Shown: positions 27,865-37,875, numbered from the stretch's first letter. The stretch is DNA of 64,000 nucleotides from Pseudonocardia acidicola (GCF_012911935.1 NZ_JAAXLA010000023.1:24627-88626), one strand, 5' to 3'. Program-made: numbers and translations. The notes: generated by a model not told the origin, from the letters alone.

Positions 27865-29214
27865 TTAGGGGCGGGTGAGTTCGGCCAGGAGGAGGGCTTC
27901 GGCGAGTACGCCCTTGCCGAACATCTCGAGGTGCAGGCTCTCGTCGATGCCGTGCCAGCGACTCGCCGGGTCACCGACCCCGGTGACGAGCACCGCGGCG
28001 CCCGGGAAGGTCCGGGCGAACTCGGCGATGAACGGGATCGAGCCGCCGATCCCGGTCTCCACCGCGGCGTTGCCGTAGGCCTCGGAGAACGCGCGGCGGG
28101 CGGCGTCGTAGGCGGCGCCGGTGCCGTCGAGGGTGAACGGCTCGGCGATCCCCGGGCCGGGGGTGACGGTGACCTGCGCGCCCCACGGCACGTGCGACTC
28201 CAGGTGCGCAGCCAGCGCGCGTTGGGCGGCGAGGGCGTCCTCGCCCGGCGCGATCCGCATGCTGACCATGGCCCGGGCCCGCGGGACGAGCACATTGGAC
28301 GCCTCCGCGACCCGCGGCGCGTCGATGCCGAGCACCGCGACGGCGGGCTTGAGCCAAGTCCGCTCGGGAAGCGTCCCGGTGCCGAGCAGCTCGACACCGT
28401 CGAGCAGGCCGGCGTCGGAGCGGAACGTGGCCTCGTCCATGTCGGGGGCGTCGGAGTGCCCGCGGGCCAGGCCGGGGATCGCGACCTCGCCCTTGGCGTC
28501 GTGCAGCGCACCGAGCGTCGTGCACAGCGCGGTCAGGGCGTCGCCGACCGGCCCGCCGTAGACCCCGGAGTGCACCGGGCGCTCCAGCATCGCGACCTCG
28601 ACGGTGACGTCGACCAGGCCGCGCAGGCTGGTGGTCAGGGCCGGGACGTCGACGGCGGGGTTGGCCGCGTCGGCGATGACGATGACGTCGGCGGTGAGCA
28701 GTTCGTGGTGGGAGCGCAACAGCGCCGGCAGGGTGGGGGAGCCGGACTCCTCCTCGCCCTCGATGAACAGCGTGACCCCGACCGGCGGGTGGCCCTGGTA
28801 GGCGCGCAGCACGGCCAGGTGCGTCATCACGCCGGCCTTGTCGTCGGCGGCCCCGCGGCCGTAGAGCCGGCCGTCACGCTCGGTCGGTTCGAACGGCGGG
28901 CTGGTCCAGTGCTCGTCGCCGCCGGTGGGCTGGACGTCGTGGTGGGCGTAGAGCAGCACGGTCGGCTGGCCCTCGGGCGCCGGCCACTGCGCGACGACGG
29001 CCGGTGCCCCGCCCTCGGCGGCGACGATCTGCACGGCCGCGGCGCCGGCCGCGCGGGCCAGCTCGGCCACGGTCTCGGCACTGCGGCGGGTGTCCTCGGC
29101 GTGTGCGGGGTCGGCCCAGATGCTCGGGATGCGTACCAGTCGCTCGAGGTCGGCCCGGGCGGCGGGCAGGGCATCGGTCACGGCGGCGGCGAGGTTCTCA
29201 CGCGGGTCCGGCAC
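27865..29214 (-). CDS. M20-family dipeptidase/aminoacylase-type metallopeptidase
   Basis: Di-zinc hydrolase of the ArgE/DapE/CNDP clan, 449 aa. Metal-site motifs are LLYAHHDVQPTGG near residue 87, RGAADDKAGVM near 120 and FIEGEEESGSPT near 155. The dimerisation domain lies at about 190-320. The catalytic Glu pair in GEEE is intact. Family members cleave dipeptides or deacylate amino acids. Substrate here is unknown. GTG start, with a TAGCAT box eight bases upstream on the minus strand. It is divergent from the acyl-AMP ligase gene. Confidence 0.9.
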   Translation of the reverse strand: MPDPRENLAAAVTDALPAARADLERLVRIPSIWADPAHAEDTRRSAETVAELARAAGAAAVQIVAAEGGAPAVVAQWPAPEGQPTVLLYAHHDVQPTGGDEHWTSPPFEPTERDGRLYGRGAADDKAGVMTHLAVLRAYQGHPPVGVTLFIEGEEESGSPTLPALLRSHHELLTADVIVIADAANPAVDVPALTTSLRGLVDVTVEVAMLERPVHSGVYGGPVGDALTALCTTLGALHDAKGEVAIPGLARGHSDAPDMDEATFRSDAGLLDGVELLGTGTLPERTWLKPAVAVLGIDAPRVAEASNVLVPRARAMVSMRIAPGEDALAAQRALAAHLESHVPWGAQVTVTPGPGIAEPFTLDGTGAAYDAARRAFSEAYGNAAVETGIGGSIPFIAEFARTFPGAAVLVTGVGDPASRWHGIDESLHLEMFGKGVLAEALLLAELTRP

Positions 29215-29222
29215 GCCAGAAG

Positions 29223-29272
29223 ATGCTACGCCGAGCGGTCTTCACCATCGGCCACCCGGCGACACGTAGGCT
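29223..29272. promoter_or_regulatory. Divergent leaderless -10 boxes (M20 peptidase / acyl-AMP ligase)
   Basis: Minus-strand TAGCAT (29228-29223) is eight bases before the M20 GTG at 29214. Plus-strand TAGGCT (29267-29272) is seven bases before the ATG at 29280. Both genes thus appear leaderless from one 65-base gap. Confidence 0.55.
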
Positions 29273-29279
29273 CGCGCCC

Positions 29280-30947
29280 ATGTCCCGGTTCCTCACGATG
29301 TTGCTGGACACGGCCACCCGATCCGACCGCGGGATGACCACAGGAGAACCGGGCGATCCGGTCCGCCGTACGTGGCCCGAGGTGCACGCGACGGCGCTGC
29401 GGATGGCCGCGGCGCTGCAGGCGGGCGGCGACGGCGTGCGGGGGCTGAGCCGCGGCGCGGCGGTGGCCGTGCTGGCCGGCGAGCCGGCCACGATCGCCCC
29501 GGCCGCGCAGGCGGTGTGGCTCTCCGGCGGCAGTGTGACGATGCTGCACCAGCCGACCCCGCGGACCGACCTGGCCGCGTGGGCCGAGGACACGGTCACC
29601 GTGCTGGAGATGATCGACGCGCAACTGATCCTGCTGGGCGCCCCGTTCGACGCGCTGGCCCCGGTGCTCACCGAGCGCGGCATCGCGTTCCGCAGGCTGG
29701 CCGACCTGGACGCCGATCCGAGCGGCCTGGCCACCCCCTCCGCGGACGTCGCGGGGGAGGACGACACCGCGCTGCTGCAGCTGACCAGCGGGTCCACCGC
29801 TGAGCCCAAGGCAGTACGGATCACCCACCGCAACCTGTTCGCCAACATCGGCGCGATGGTCGAGGCGGCCTGCCTCGACATCTCCCGCGACGTGATGGTG
29901 TCCTGGCTGCCGCTGTTCCACGACATGGGGATGGTCGGGTTCCTGACCGTGCCCATGGCGACCGGGCTCGAGCTGGTGACCGTGACCCCGTCGGACTTCC
30001 TGTCCCGGCCGCTGCTGTGGGCCGAGCTGATCTCGAAGTACCGCGGCACCGTCACCGCCGCGCCGAACTTCGCCTATGCCGTGCTCGCCCGCCAGCTCGC
30101 CCGGGCCGAGGGCACGCTGGATCTGTCGAGCATGCGGTTCGCGCTCAACGGCGCCGAGCCGATCGACCCCGACGCGGTTGTCGCGTTCACCACGGCGGGT
30201 GCCCGGTACGGGCTCAGCCCGGACTCGGTGGTGTGCGCCTACGGGATGGCCGAGACCGCCCTCGGAGTGTCGTTCGCGCCGTGCGACACCGGGCTGCAGA
30301 TCGACCACGTCGACGCTGAGCAGCTCGAGAAACATCGCCGCGCGGTGCCCGCGAGCTACGGCCCGGTGCGCCGCTTCCCCAAGCTGGGCCCGCCGCTGCC
30401 CGGTATCGAGGTGCGGGTGGTCGGCGACGACGGGACGGTCCTCGGCGAGCGCGAGGTCGGGGTGCTGCAGCTGCGCGGCGAGTCGGTGACCCCCGGCTAC
30501 CTGACCGTCCACGGGCCGCAGTCCACACAGGACGCAGACGGCTGGCTGGACACGGGGGACGAGGGCTACCTGGCCGGCGGCACCGTGGTGGTCTGCGGCC
30601 GGCGCAAGGACGTGATCATCATGGCCGGGCGCAACATCTACCCGACCGACATCGAGCGCGCCGCGGCCGGCACCGACGGCGTGCGGGCCGGCAACACGGT
30701 GGCGGTGCGGCTGACCGCAGGGGAGGGCCGGCACCGCGAGTCGTTCCTGGTGGCGGTGGAGTCGCGCCGGGCCGGCGACGCGGAGGCCGAACAGCTCATC
30801 CGCAAGGACGTGATCTCGCGGGTGGTGTCGGCGGTCGGGGTGCGCCCCGCCGAGGTCGTCGTGCTGAAGCCCGGCAGCCTGCCCAAGACGCCCTCGGGAA
30901 AGCTCCGCCGCGCCGCGACCCGGGACCTGCTCGCCGCCCACGCCTGA
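29280..30947 (+). CDS. Fatty acyl-AMP ligase-like adenylate-forming enzyme
   Basis: ANL-superfamily enzyme that activates a carboxylic acid, most likely a fatty acid, as its AMP ester. The P-loop-like A3 motif is LLQLTSGSTAEPKAVRITHRN in two adjoining parts near residue 165. The A5 region has SPDSVVCAYGMAETA near 318, the A8 hinge GRRKDVIIMAGRNIYPTDIE sits near 440, and the A10 lysine is in PKTPSGKLRRA near the C terminus. The YGMAE and GRNIYP pattern and the 555-aa length match FAAL/FadD32-like proteins such as Rv1013 at the same position. No PKS or carrier protein is nearby. Confidence 0.88.
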   Translation: MSRFLTMLLDTATRSDRGMTTGEPGDPVRRTWPEVHATALRMAAALQAGGDGVRGLSRGAAVAVLAGEPATIAPAAQAVWLSGGSVTMLHQPTPRTDLAAWAEDTVTVLEMIDAQLILLGAPFDALAPVLTERGIAFRRLADLDADPSGLATPSADVAGEDDTALLQLTSGSTAEPKAVRITHRNLFANIGAMVEAACLDISRDVMVSWLPLFHDMGMVGFLTVPMATGLELVTVTPSDFLSRPLLWAELISKYRGTVTAAPNFAYAVLARQLARAEGTLDLSSMRFALNGAEPIDPDAVVAFTTAGARYGLSPDSVVCAYGMAETALGVSFAPCDTGLQIDHVDAEQLEKHRRAVPASYGPVRRFPKLGPPLPGIEVRVVGDDGTVLGEREVGVLQLRGESVTPGYLTVHGPQSTQDADGWLDTGDEGYLAGGTVVVCGRRKDVIIMAGRNIYPTDIERAAAGTDGVRAGNTVAVRLTAGEGRHRESFLVAVESRRAGDAEAEQLIRKDVISRVVSAVGVRPAEVVVLKPGSLPKTPSGKLRRAATRDLLAAHA

Positions 30948-30954
30948 ACGACGC

Positions 30955-30997
30955 GAAGGGGGCTTTCGCTGCGCTGGATGCAGCGAAAGCCCCCTTC
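30955..30997. terminator. Bidirectional 18-bp stem hairpin between convergent genes
   Basis: Two perfect 18-base arms (30955-30972 and 30980-30997) enclose a seven-base loop. Each arm ends in an AAGGGGG/CCCCCTT run. It lies between the acyl-AMP ligase and pth, whose stops face each other, and is the strongest simple terminator in the window. Confidence 0.85.
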
Positions 30998-31011
30998 ATG
31001 GCGGATCGGGG

Positions 31012-31596
31012 TCAGCCCGACAGCGCGTGGAAGCGGTTCTGGGTGGGTTCGAGGCCGTCGTGCAGCAGCGCCTCGGCGGCGTCCGCGGCGAGATCGACGG
31101 CGAACTCCAGGTCCTTGCGCTCCGCGCCCGAGAACCGCTTGAGCACGAAGTCGGCCGGGTCCTGACGGCCCGGTGGGCGGCCGATGCCGAACCGGACCCG
31201 CAGGTAGTCCTTGGTGCCGATCGCCGAGCTGATCGAGCGCAGTCCGTTGTGGCCGCCCTCGCCGCCGCCCCGCTTGAGCCGGACGACGCCGAAGCCCAGG
31301 TCGAGGTCGTCGTGCACCACGACGAGGTCTTCCGGTGGCACCGCGTAGTACTTCAGGAGCCCGGCGACCGGCCCGCCGGAGACGTTCATGTACGTCCGCG
31401 GCTTGGCCAGGATGACGCGCCGCCCGGCCAGCCGGCCCTCGAGCACGTCGGCGTTGGTCTTGTGTCCCTTGAACCGGCCACCGCCGGCCCGCGCCGCCAA
31501 CAGGTCGACGACGCGGAAGCCGACGTTGTGCCGGGTCTCGGCGTAGTCGGGCCCGGGGTTGCCGAGCCCGACCACCAGGGCAGGGCCCGGCGCCAT
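31012..31596 (-). CDS. pth: Peptidyl-tRNA hydrolase
   Basis: Releases peptides from prematurely dropped peptidyl-t[24 protein letters not shown] (in two pieces, GLGNPGP then TRHNVGF) contains the catalytic His near residue 28. [16 protein letters not shown] near 68, the [11 protein letters not shown] loop near 95 with its catalytic Asp, and GGHNGLRSI near 115 complete the site. Length 194 aa. Only three bases separate it from rplY upstream, so rplY-pth are one transcription unit, with prs-glmU further upstream on the same strand. Confidence 0.96.
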   Translation of the reverse strand: MAPGPALVVGLGNPGPDYAETRHNVGFRVVDLLAARAGGGRFKGHKTNADVLEGRLAGRRVILAKPRTYMNVSGGPVAGLLKYYAVPPEDLVVVHDDLDLGFGVVRLKRGGGEGGHNGLRSISSAIGTKDYLRVRFGIGRPPGRQDPADFVLKRFSGAERKDLEFAVDLAADAAEALLHDGLEPTQNRFHALSG

Positions 31597-31599
31597 GGG

Positions 31600-32265
31600 T
31601 CAGCTGCCCGAGGAACCGGACTCGTCGGAGCCCGCAGCCGGGGCCCCGGTCTCGGCCGCCGGGGCCTCCTCGACCACGCCGGCGCCCTCCAGGTCGACCT
31701 CGCCCTCCAGCTCCTCGGCGGTCGGCGCGGCGACGACGTTGACCACCAGGTGCTCGGCGTCGGTGCGCAGCTCCACGCCGCTCGGCAGGGGCAGCTGGCC
31801 GGCGAGGATCTGGGTGCCCGCCTCGGCGCCCTCCACGGAGACCTCGAGGTGCTCCGGGATGTTCAGCACGTCGGCCTCGACCTCGACGGCGTTGAGGTCC
31901 TGGGTGATCAGGGTGCCGGGCGCGGCGTCCCCGGTGATCACGAGCGGGATCTCCACGACGACCTTCTCGCCGCGCTTGATCACCAGCAGGTCGACGTGCT
32001 CGATGTACGGGCGGATGGGGTGCACGACCACGGTCTTGGTCAGCGCCAGCTGCGGCGCGGCACCGGCGATGTTGAGCTCGAGCACGGCGTTGCGGCCCTG
32101 CTCACGGACGACCCGGGCGAACTCCAGCGACGGGAGCGCGAGGTGCTGCGGGTCGGTGCCGTGCCCGTAGAGCACGGCGGGGATCTTGCCTGCACGGCGG
32201 GCGCGGCGGGCGGCGCCCTTGCCGAACTCCGTGCGGGTCTCGGCGTCGATACGGGCCTCGGCCAC
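31600..32265 (-). CDS. rplY: 50S ribosomal protein L25/general stress protein Ctc
   Basis: 5S-rRNA-binding ribosomal protein of the long CTC type. The N-terminal L25 domain covers about 1-95 ([20 protein letters not shown] near the start) and the TL5/CTC C-terminal beta domain about 96-185. A Glu/Ala/Gly/Ser-rich tail of some 35 residues follows, common in actinobacteria. Start is GTG at 32265 with GAGGAGAAG just upstream. A longer open frame to 32343 is rejected on that basis. The order rplY-pth is conserved widely. Confidence 0.94.
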   Translation of the reverse strand: MAEARIDAETRTEFGKGAARRARRAGKIPAVLYGHGTDPQHLALPSLEFARVVREQGRNAVLELNIAGAAPQLALTKTVVVHPIRPYIEHVDLLVIKRGEKVVVEIPLVITGDAAPGTLITQDLNAVEVEADVLNIPEHLEVSVEGAEAGTQILAGQLPLPSGVELRTDAEHLVVNVVAAPTAEELEGEVDLEGAGVVEEAPAAETGAPAAGSDESGSSGS

Positions 32266-32422
32266 GGTACTTCTCCTCGATCTGCGTTCTGCGAAAATTG
32301 ACGCGCGGCGAGGAGCCGGTGGGACCGGCCCAGCGTCGATCACGGCGGGCTGAACAACGCCCGCCCTCGCCGCGGAACTGCAGATGAGGATACGCGACGA
32401 GGCTGGGCCCCTCGGCCCCCGG

Positions 32423-32450
32423 GGTCGGCGCCGATGCCCCGGCGCCGACC
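32423..32450 (-). terminator. Hairpin after prs
   Basis: GGTCGGCGCC and GGCGCCGACC make a perfect 10-bp stem with an eight-base loop, starting just beyond the prs stop. It may reduce read-through into rplY, which has its own ribosome site 190 bases further on. Confidence 0.6.
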
Positions 32451-32458
32451 GGTGGGCC

Positions 32459-33439
32459 TCAGGCGTTGCCGTCGAACAGGCTGGTCACCGATCCGTCGTC
32501 GAAGACCTCGTGGATCGCGCGGGCCACCAGCGGCGCGATGGGCAGCACCGTCATGGTCGGGAACCGCTTCTCGTCCGGGATCGGCAGCGTGTCGGTGAAG
32601 ATCACCTCGCGGGCGCCGCACGTCGAGAGCCGCTCGGTCGCCGGCCCCGAGAGCACGCCGTGCGTCGCCGCGACGATCACGTCGGACGCACCCTCCGCCA
32701 GCAGTGCCTCGACCGCCTTGGCCACCGTGCCACCGGTGTCGATCATGTCGTCGATCACCACGCAGAGCCGGCCCTGGATGTCGCCGACGACGCGGTTGGC
32801 CACCGCCTCGTTCGGCTTCATCGGGTCGCGCGTCTTGTGGATGAACGCCAGCGGTGTGCCACCGAGCGTGTCCGCCCACCGCTCGGCCAGCCGCACGCGC
32901 CCCGAGTCGGGGGAGACGACCGCGAGCTCGCGGGTGGAGTAGGTGCGCTTGATGTAGTCGGCGAGCACCGGCAGCGCGAACAGGTGGTCCACCGGGCCGT
33001 CGAAGAAGCCCTGGATCTGCGAGGTGTGCAGGTCGACCGTCATGATCCGGTCGGCACCGGCGGTCTTGAACATGTCGGCGACCAGCCGCGCGGAGATCGG
33101 CTCCCGGCCGCGGTGCTTCTTGTCCTGCCGGGCGTAGCCGTAGAACGGCATGACCACGGTGATCCGCTTGGCCGACGCGCGCTTGAGCGCGTCGACCATG
33201 ATCAGCTGCTCCATGATCGCGTCGTTGATCGGGGCGGAGTGCGACTGCAGGACGAACGCGTCGCAGCCACGCACCGACTCCTCGAAACGCACGAAGATCT
33301 CCCCGTTGGCGAAGGAGTACGCCGACTGGGGGGTGATGGTGACGTCCAGCTCCTTGGCCACCTGCTCGGCCAGTTCGGGATGGGCCCGTCCGGAGAAGAG
33401 CATGAGGTTCTTCTTCGGGGTGGCCGAGATCGCGCTCAC
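32459..33439 (-). CDS. prs: Ribose-phosphate pyrophosphokinase
   Basis: Makes PRPP from ribose 5-phosphate and ATP for nucleotide, His and Trp synthesis, and in actinobacteria also for decaprenyl-phosphoarabinose. [14 protein letters not shown] near residue 45, the [20 protein letters not shown] catalytic region near 105, and the PRPP-binding [16 protein letters not shown] near 228 are all present. Length 326 aa. The GTG start overlaps the glmU stop by four bases (GTGA), so the pair is translationally coupled. Confidence 0.96.
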   Translation of the reverse strand: MSAISATPKKNLMLFSGRAHPELAEQVAKELDVTITPQSAYSFANGEIFVRFEESVRGCDAFVLQSHSAPINDAIMEQLIMVDALKRASAKRITVVMPFYGYARQDKKHRGREPISARLVADMFKTAGADRIMTVDLHTSQIQGFFDGPVDHLFALPVLADYIKRTYSTRELAVVSPDSGRVRLAERWADTLGGTPLAFIHKTRDPMKPNEAVANRVVGDIQGRLCVVIDDMIDTGGTVAKAVEALLAEGASDVIVAATHGVLSGPATERLSTCGAREVIFTDTLPIPDEKRFPTMTVLPIAPLVARAIHEVFDDGSVTSLFDGNA

Positions 33440-35058
33440 CGTGTTGTGCCTCCTCGACCGGTGTCGCCGGCCTCGTCCGCTGCGTGTGTGCCGGGGCCGG
33501 AGGGCGCCGAGGCGACGGTCGCCGACACCGAGGCGTCGTCGGCCCGCTCGGCGGCTTCGGCCGCCGGGGTGCCCGGGCGGTTCTTCCGGACCCAGCCCTC
33601 AATGGTCCGCTGTGACCCGGCCGACACGGCCAGCGCCCCCGGTGGTACGTCCTGGCGTAACACGGTGCCTGCGCCCGTGTACGCACCGTCGCCGACCTGT
33701 ACGGGGGCGATGAACATGGTGTCCGAGCCGGTCCGCACGTGGGATCCGATCACCGTCCGGTGCTTGCGGACGCCGTCGTAGTTGACGAACACCGACGAGG
33801 CGCCGATGTTGCTCATCTCGCCGATCGAGGCGTCGCCGACGTAGGTCAGGTGCGGCACCTTGCTGCCCGCGCCGATGTCGGCGTTCTTCACCTCGACGAA
33901 AGTGCCGATCTTGCCGCGCTCGCCGAGCCGGGCGCCGGGACGCAGGTAGGCGAACGGGCCGACCGACGCGCCGGGCCCGATCACCGCGGAGCTGCCGTGC
34001 GTGCGGATGACGGTGGCACCGGCGCCGATCTCGGTGTCGGTCAGCGTGGTGTCCGGGCCGATCTGCGCGCCGTCGGCGACGACCGTGGTGCCGTGCAGCT
34101 GGGTGCCCGGGTGCAGCAGCACGTCGACGCCCAGCCGGACCTGGACGTCCACCCAGGTCGTGGCCGGGTCGACCACGGTGACCCCGGCGAGCATCCACCG
34201 CTCCAGCACCCGCCGGTTCAGCTCGGCACGGATGGCCGCGAGCTGCACCCGGTCGTTCACGCCGCGGAGCAGCCACGGGTCGGCGCAGCGGACCGCGCCG
34301 ACCGGGGCGCCGTCGGCGGCGGCGATCCCGATCAGGTCGGTCAGGTACAGCTCGCGCTTGCTGTTCTCGGTGTCCAGCCGGCCGATCGCGGCGGCCAGGA
34401 AGGCCGCGTCGAACGCGTAGACGCCCGAGTTCACCTCGGTGATCGCCAGCTGGGCCGGGTCGGCGTCGTTCTGCTCGACGATCCCGGTGACCCGCCCGGC
34501 GGCGCTGCCGTCGCGTGGGCCCTCGCGCAGGATGCGCCCGTAGCCGGTCGGGTCGGCCAGGTCGGTGGTCAGCAGGGTGACCGCCGCGCCGACCGTGTCG
34601 TGCTCGGCCAGCAGCGCGCCGAGCGTCGCGGCGTCCAGCAGCGGGACGTCGCCGCAGCTGACGAGCACGGTGCCCGTCAGGTCGGCCGGCAGCGCCGCCA
34701 GCCCGCTGCGCACCGCGTCCCCGGTGCCGAGCGGCTGCTCCTGCACGGCGGTCAGCACCGGGCGGGCGAGCTCCGCGCCGAGTCCGTCGACGGCCTCGCC
34801 GACCTGCTCGCGGGCGTGCCCGACGACCACCACCAGGTGCTCGGGCTCCAGCGCCGCGGCGGCGTACACGGCGTGCCCCAGCAGGCTGCGCCCCCCGATG
34901 GGGTGCAGGACCTTGGGGATCGCAGACCGCATTCGGGTCCCCTCGCCGGCGGCGAGCACGATCGCTGCCGCCGGTCGGTTCGTCCCGCTCGGGTCCGTCA
35001 CTCCGCCGGGCCCGGAGGCTGCTCCGGTGCGATCGGGCCCGCCGTGACGATCGGGCAT
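33436..35058 (-). CDS. glmU: Bifunctional N-acetylglucosamine-1-phosphate uridylyltransferase / glucosamine-1-phosphate acetyltransferase
   Basis: Produces UDP-GlcNAc for peptidoglycan. The N-terminal pyrophosphorylase domain opens with [20 protein letters not shown] near residue 35. The C-terminal left-handed beta-helix is a run of hexapeptide repeats from about 290 to 490 ([20 protein letters not shown] region), followed by a Pro/Ala/Ser-rich tail of about 45 residues. Length 540 aa from the ATG at 35058, preceded by GGGAGTGGGG. A GTG three codons upstream is an alternative. First gene of glmU-prs-(rplY-pth). The neighbouring mfd of the usual order is 16 kb away here. Confidence 0.95.
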   Translation of the reverse strand: MPDRHGGPDRTGAASGPGGVTDPSGTNRPAAAIVLAAGEGTRMRSAIPKVLHPIGGRSLLGHAVYAAAALEPEHLVVVVGHAREQVGEAVDGLGAELARPVLTAVQEQPLGTGDAVRSGLAALPADLTGTVLVSCGDVPLLDAATLGALLAEHDTVGAAVTLLTTDLADPTGYGRILREGPRDGSAAGRVTGIVEQNDADPAQLAITEVNSGVYAFDAAFLAAAIGRLDTENSKRELYLTDLIGIAAADGAPVGAVRCADPWLLRGVNDRVQLAAIRAELNRRVLERWMLAGVTVVDPATTWVDVQVRLGVDVLLHPGTQLHGTTVVADGAQIGPDTTLTDTEIGAGATVIRTHGSSAVIGPGASVGPFAYLRPGARLGERGKIGTFVEVKNADIGAGSKVPHLTYVGDASIGEMSNIGASSVFVNYDGVRKHRTVIGSHVRTGSDTMFIAPVQVGDGAYTGAGTVLRQDVPPGALAVSAGSQRTIEGWVRKNRPGTPAAEAAERADDASVSATVASAPSGPGTHAADEAGDTGRGGTTR

Positions 35059-35314
35059 CGTCCCCACTCCCTGGCTCGTTGCGTCCGTGCGACGGCACCG
35101 TCGCCGGAACGGCGGGGCCGCTCGTGGCTCTGCGGTGACTCGGCGGACTCGGCGTCGGCGACGACGCGGATCCTACGGTGTCCGAACCGGGCCCGGCCCC
35201 TCCCCTGGAGCAGGCCCGGCGGACCTGCGCAGGGTGCCCGCGGTACCGCTCGTAACCATCCCCGGCCGGGGTCGTTGATCCGCCCGGCCGACGCGGAGCG
35301 GACAAAGGACCTGG

Positions 35315-35806
35315 ATGGGCAAGCACAGCAAGACCCGGCGGCCCCGGGTCCGGACGGCGTTCGCGGCCGGTCTGGTGGGCGCCGGCACCCTCGGCTCGGC
35401 GGGTGTCGGGCACGCGGAGAGCGCGCCGGCGCCGGCCGGGGCCGCGCCCGTCGCGGGCACCCCGTGTACCGCGGCGGCACGCGCCTGTGTGGACCTCGGG
35501 GCCAAGAAGGCGTGGCTGATCGGCGACGGCAAGGTCGTGCGCGGGCCGGTCCCGATGAGTTCCGGCGGGCCCGGCCACGAGACGCCGCGGGGCGACTTCC
35601 GGGTCGAGTGGAAGAACAAGAGCCACCGCAGCGCGGAGTTCAACGACGCGCCGATGCCGTTCGCGGTGTTCTTCGCGCCGGGGGGCATCGCATTCCACGA
35701 GGGCAACCTCTCGACGCCCTCGGCCGGCTGCGTTCGGCTCTCCACCGCGGACGCCAGTGCGTTCTACGATTTCCTGCAGGTCGACGACAGGGTCCAGGTC
35801 CGCTGA
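35315..35806 (+). CDS. L,D-transpeptidase (YkuD domain), secreted
   Basis: Small cell-wall cross-linking enzyme forming 3-3 peptidoglycan bridges. A basic N terminus and hydrophobic stretch (TAFAAGLVGAGTLGSAGVGHAE) give a signal peptide of about 35 residues. The YkuD catalytic motif is AFHEGN followed by STPSAGCVRL, with His128 and nucleophile Cys139. At 163 aa it is a minimal enzyme with no PG-binding or Ig-like domain. AAAGGA precedes the ATG at a suitable distance. A TACGGT box at 35174-35179 could be the promoter. It lies outside the conserved mycobacterial order. Confidence 0.87.
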   Translation: MGKHSKTRRPRVRTAFAAGLVGAGTLGSAGVGHAESAPAPAGAAPVAGTPCTAAARACVDLGAKKAWLIGDGKVVRGPVPMSSGGPGHETPRGDFRVEWKNKSHRSAEFNDAPMPFAVFFAPGGIAFHEGNLSTPSAGCVRLSTADASAFYDFLQVDDRVQVR

Positions 35807-35950
35807 TCGTTGTCGCGAGCCGGTTGCCGTCCACCCCGCCGTCGCCCCGCTCGTCGTTCGCTGCCGACCGGTCGTCTCAAGATCTGTGAGGGCGGGCATG
35901 GCCGGGGCGTCTGACGGGTTGATCGGGATCGAGCAACCGAAGGAGGCCAC

Positions 35951-36388
35951 ATGCCCACTCGCACCGCTCGCACGGCATGGAACGGGACCCTGGAGCAGGG
36001 GGCCGGGCAGGTCGAACTGAGCAGCAGCAAGGTCGGTACGTTCGACGTCAGCTTCCCCAAGCGGGCCGCTGACGACGCCGGCGGCTGGACGAGCCCGGAG
36101 GAGCTCATCGCCGCCGCGCACTCGTCCTGCTACGCGATGCAGCTCTCCGCGCTCATCGCGGAGGCGGGCGGCACGCCGGAGGCGCTCGACGTCACCGCGG
36201 CCGTCTCGCTGGGCCCGGACCCGAAGGGCGGGTTCGCCATCACCGGGATCAACATCACCGTGCGTGGCGAGGTCAACGGCCTCGACGCCGCGGGTTTCGA
36301 ACAGGTCGCGGAGGCGGCCAAGGAGCAGTGCCCGGTCAGCAAGGCGCTGGCCGGTACGACGATCACGCTCGACGCTGCGCTGGAGTGA
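35951..36388 (+). CDS. OsmC-family peroxiredoxin
   Basis: Thiol peroxidase of the OsmC/Ohr fold acting on organic hydroperoxides. The two redox cysteines are Cys60 (AAAHSSCYAMQLSAL) and Cys127 (KEQCPVSKALAG), the classical spacing for OsmC. Length 145 aa. The N-terminal ARTAWNGTLEQGAGQVELSS strand is typical of the OsmC subgroup. An AAGGAGG ribosome site precedes the ATG. It is 145 bases downstream of the L,D-transpeptidase gene on the same strand and probably separately expressed. Confidence 0.9.
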   Translation: MPTRTARTAWNGTLEQGAGQVELSSSKVGTFDVSFPKRAADDAGGWTSPEELIAAAHSSCYAMQLSALIAEAGGTPEALDVTAAVSLGPDPKGGFAITGINITVRGEVNGLDAAGFEQVAEAAKEQCPVSKALAGTTITLDAALE

Positions 36389-36530
36389 GTTCCACCCGTG
36401 CAGCGGGGGCGAGCGGTCGGGAGAGGAGTCGACGTGAGGTGCACCGGGAACGGCCGGCCTGAGCCGGAGCCGCAGCCCTCGGGCGGGCGCTGACCCAGCC
36501 GCGGCCGGGGAGGCATCCCCGTTCCGCATC

Positions 36531-36577
36531 GACGACCACGGGGTGATTCCACCGTTGCGGTGGGTCACCCCGTCGTC
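36531..36577 (-). terminator. Long hairpin downstream of tRNA-Gln
   Basis: GACGAC...CGGGGTGA and CCACCG pair with CGGTGG...TCACCCCG and GTCGTC around a TTG loop, with small internal bulges. It lies 40 bases beyond the 3' end of the minus-strand tRNA-Gln and is its likely terminator. Nothing else was found in the 228 bases between OsmC and the tRNA. Confidence 0.65.
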
Positions 36578-36616
36578 ATGTCGGGACGTGTGGCCGAACC
36601 TGATATCGAGCACGCG

Positions 36617-36687
36617 CTCCGCCGCCAGGATTCGAACCTGGACCATCGGAACCAAAATCCGAGGTGCTGCCGTTACACCACGGCGGA
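36617..36687 (-). tRNA. tRNA-Gln (anticodon TTG)
   Basis: Minus-strand cloverleaf of 71 bases with acceptor TCCGCCG/CGGCGGA, anticodon stem TCGGA/TCCGA enclosing loop TTTTGGT, and T arm CCAGG-TTCGAAT-CCTGG. Anticodon TTG reads CAA. CCA is not encoded. In many actinobacteria a tRNA-Gln lies directly upstream of glmU on the same strand. Here it is on that strand, but two plus-strand genes separate them. Confidence 0.95.
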
Positions 36688-36826
36688 CAGGCCCCCATCC
36701 TGACATGCCGGTCATGCGGGTCCTGCATCCACCGCCGTCCGGGTATCCCTGTCGGCGTGATTAACGTGCGGGGTCCACGACCGGAAATGTCCGGATGCGG
36801 CGCTGCGCGTTGCGCATCGGCTCGAT

Positions 36827-36832
36827 TACTCT
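36827..36832 (+). promoter_or_regulatory. Candidate -10 box for the desaturase gene
   Basis: TACTCT fits TANNNT and would give a leader of about 60 bases ending in an AGAGGTG ribosome site before the ATG at 36898. Confidence 0.4.
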
Positions 36833-36897
36833 CCGGGAGGTGCGGTCACGTCGAGCGCACCCTGCACCGAGTGCTCCCGACCCAGAGGTGACCCCGC

Positions 36898-37875
36898 ATG
36901 CCCACTGAGGCCGCTGCAGTCGACAACCCTACGACCCCTCGCGGTGCCGACGGCGCGGCCGCGCCCGCAGGTGCGAAACCGCTGCTCGGACTGAACCGAA
37001 CGAACTGGCAGCAGGGCCTCGTCTGGGCTTTCGTGATCGTGCCGATGCTCGCGCTGGTCGCGTCGGTGCCCGCGGTCTGGGGATGGGGCCTGGGCTGGCA
37101 CGACGTCGTGATCGCGGCGACGTTCTACGTGATCGGCATCCTGGGTGTGACTGTTGGTTACCACCGGCATTTCACGCACAAGTCGTTCAAGGCCCGGCCG
37201 TGGCTGCGCGTGGCGCTCGCGATCAGCGGGTCGCTGGCGATTCAGGGCTCGGTGCTCGCCTGGGTGGCCGATCATCGGCGCCACCACGCGTTCTCCGACA
37301 AGGAGGGCGACCCGCATTCGCCGTGGCGCTACGGCACCTCGCCGCTGGCGGTGGCGAAGGGATTCTTCTGGGCGCACATCGGGTGGCTGTTCGACCGCCG
37401 GAAGTCCAACTACGAGCGATTCATCCCCGACCTGCTGGCCGACCGGGCGGTGCGCCGGGTCAGCAAACTGTTCGGGCTCTGGGTCGCGATGAGCCTGGTG
37501 CTGCCCGCCGCACTCGGCGGGTTGATCACGTGGTCCTGGGCCGGCGCGCTGACCGGGTTCTTCTGGGGCGGACTGGTCCGTATGGGTGTACTGCACCACG
37601 TGACCTGGTCGATCAACTCGGTCTGCCACATGGTCGGCGAGCGCCCGTTCCGTTCCCGCGACAAGTCCCGCAACTTCTGGCCGCTGGCGATCCTGTCCAT
37701 GGGCGAGTCCTGGCACAACCTGCATCACGCGGACCCCACCTGTGCCCGGCACGGCGTGCTGCGCGGGCAGATCGACATCTCGGCGCGGGTGATCTGGCTG
37801 TTCGAGCGCTTCGGCTGGGCCCACGAGGTGCGCTGGCCGACGACCCGCAGGCTCGCCAAGATCAGCAATAGCTGA
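36898..37875 (+). CDS. Acyl-CoA/acyl-lipid delta-9-type fatty acid desaturase
   Basis: Integral-membrane di-iron desaturase. The three histidine boxes are complete: HRHFTH at 89-94, HRRHH at 126-130 and HNLHH at 273-277. Hydrophobic helices occur at about 42-62, 70-88, 102-122 and 195-220. Length 325 aa, similar to DesA3-like actinobacterial enzymes, but without a fused cytochrome b5 or ferredoxin-reductase domain, so it needs an external electron donor not found nearby. A small GATCAGC/GCTGATC hairpin overlaps the stop codon. The 220 bases after it hold only a short GGGTGGG/CCCACCC inverted repeat and a possible leader ORF. Confidence 0.93.
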   Translation: MPTEAAAVDNPTTPRGADGAAAPAGAKPLLGLNRTNWQQGLVWAFVIVPMLALVASVPAVWGWGLGWHDVVIAATFYVIGILGVTVGYHRHFTHKSFKARPWLRVALAISGSLAIQGSVLAWVADHRRHHAFSDKEGDPHSPWRYGTSPLAVAKGFFWAHIGWLFDRRKSNYERFIPDLLADRAVRRVSKLFGLWVAMSLVLPAALGGLITWSWAGALTGFFWGGLVRMGVLHHVTWSINSVCHMVGERPFRSRDKSRNFWPLAILSMGESWHNLHHADPTCARHGVLRGQIDISARVIWLFERFGWAHEVRWPTTRRLAKISNS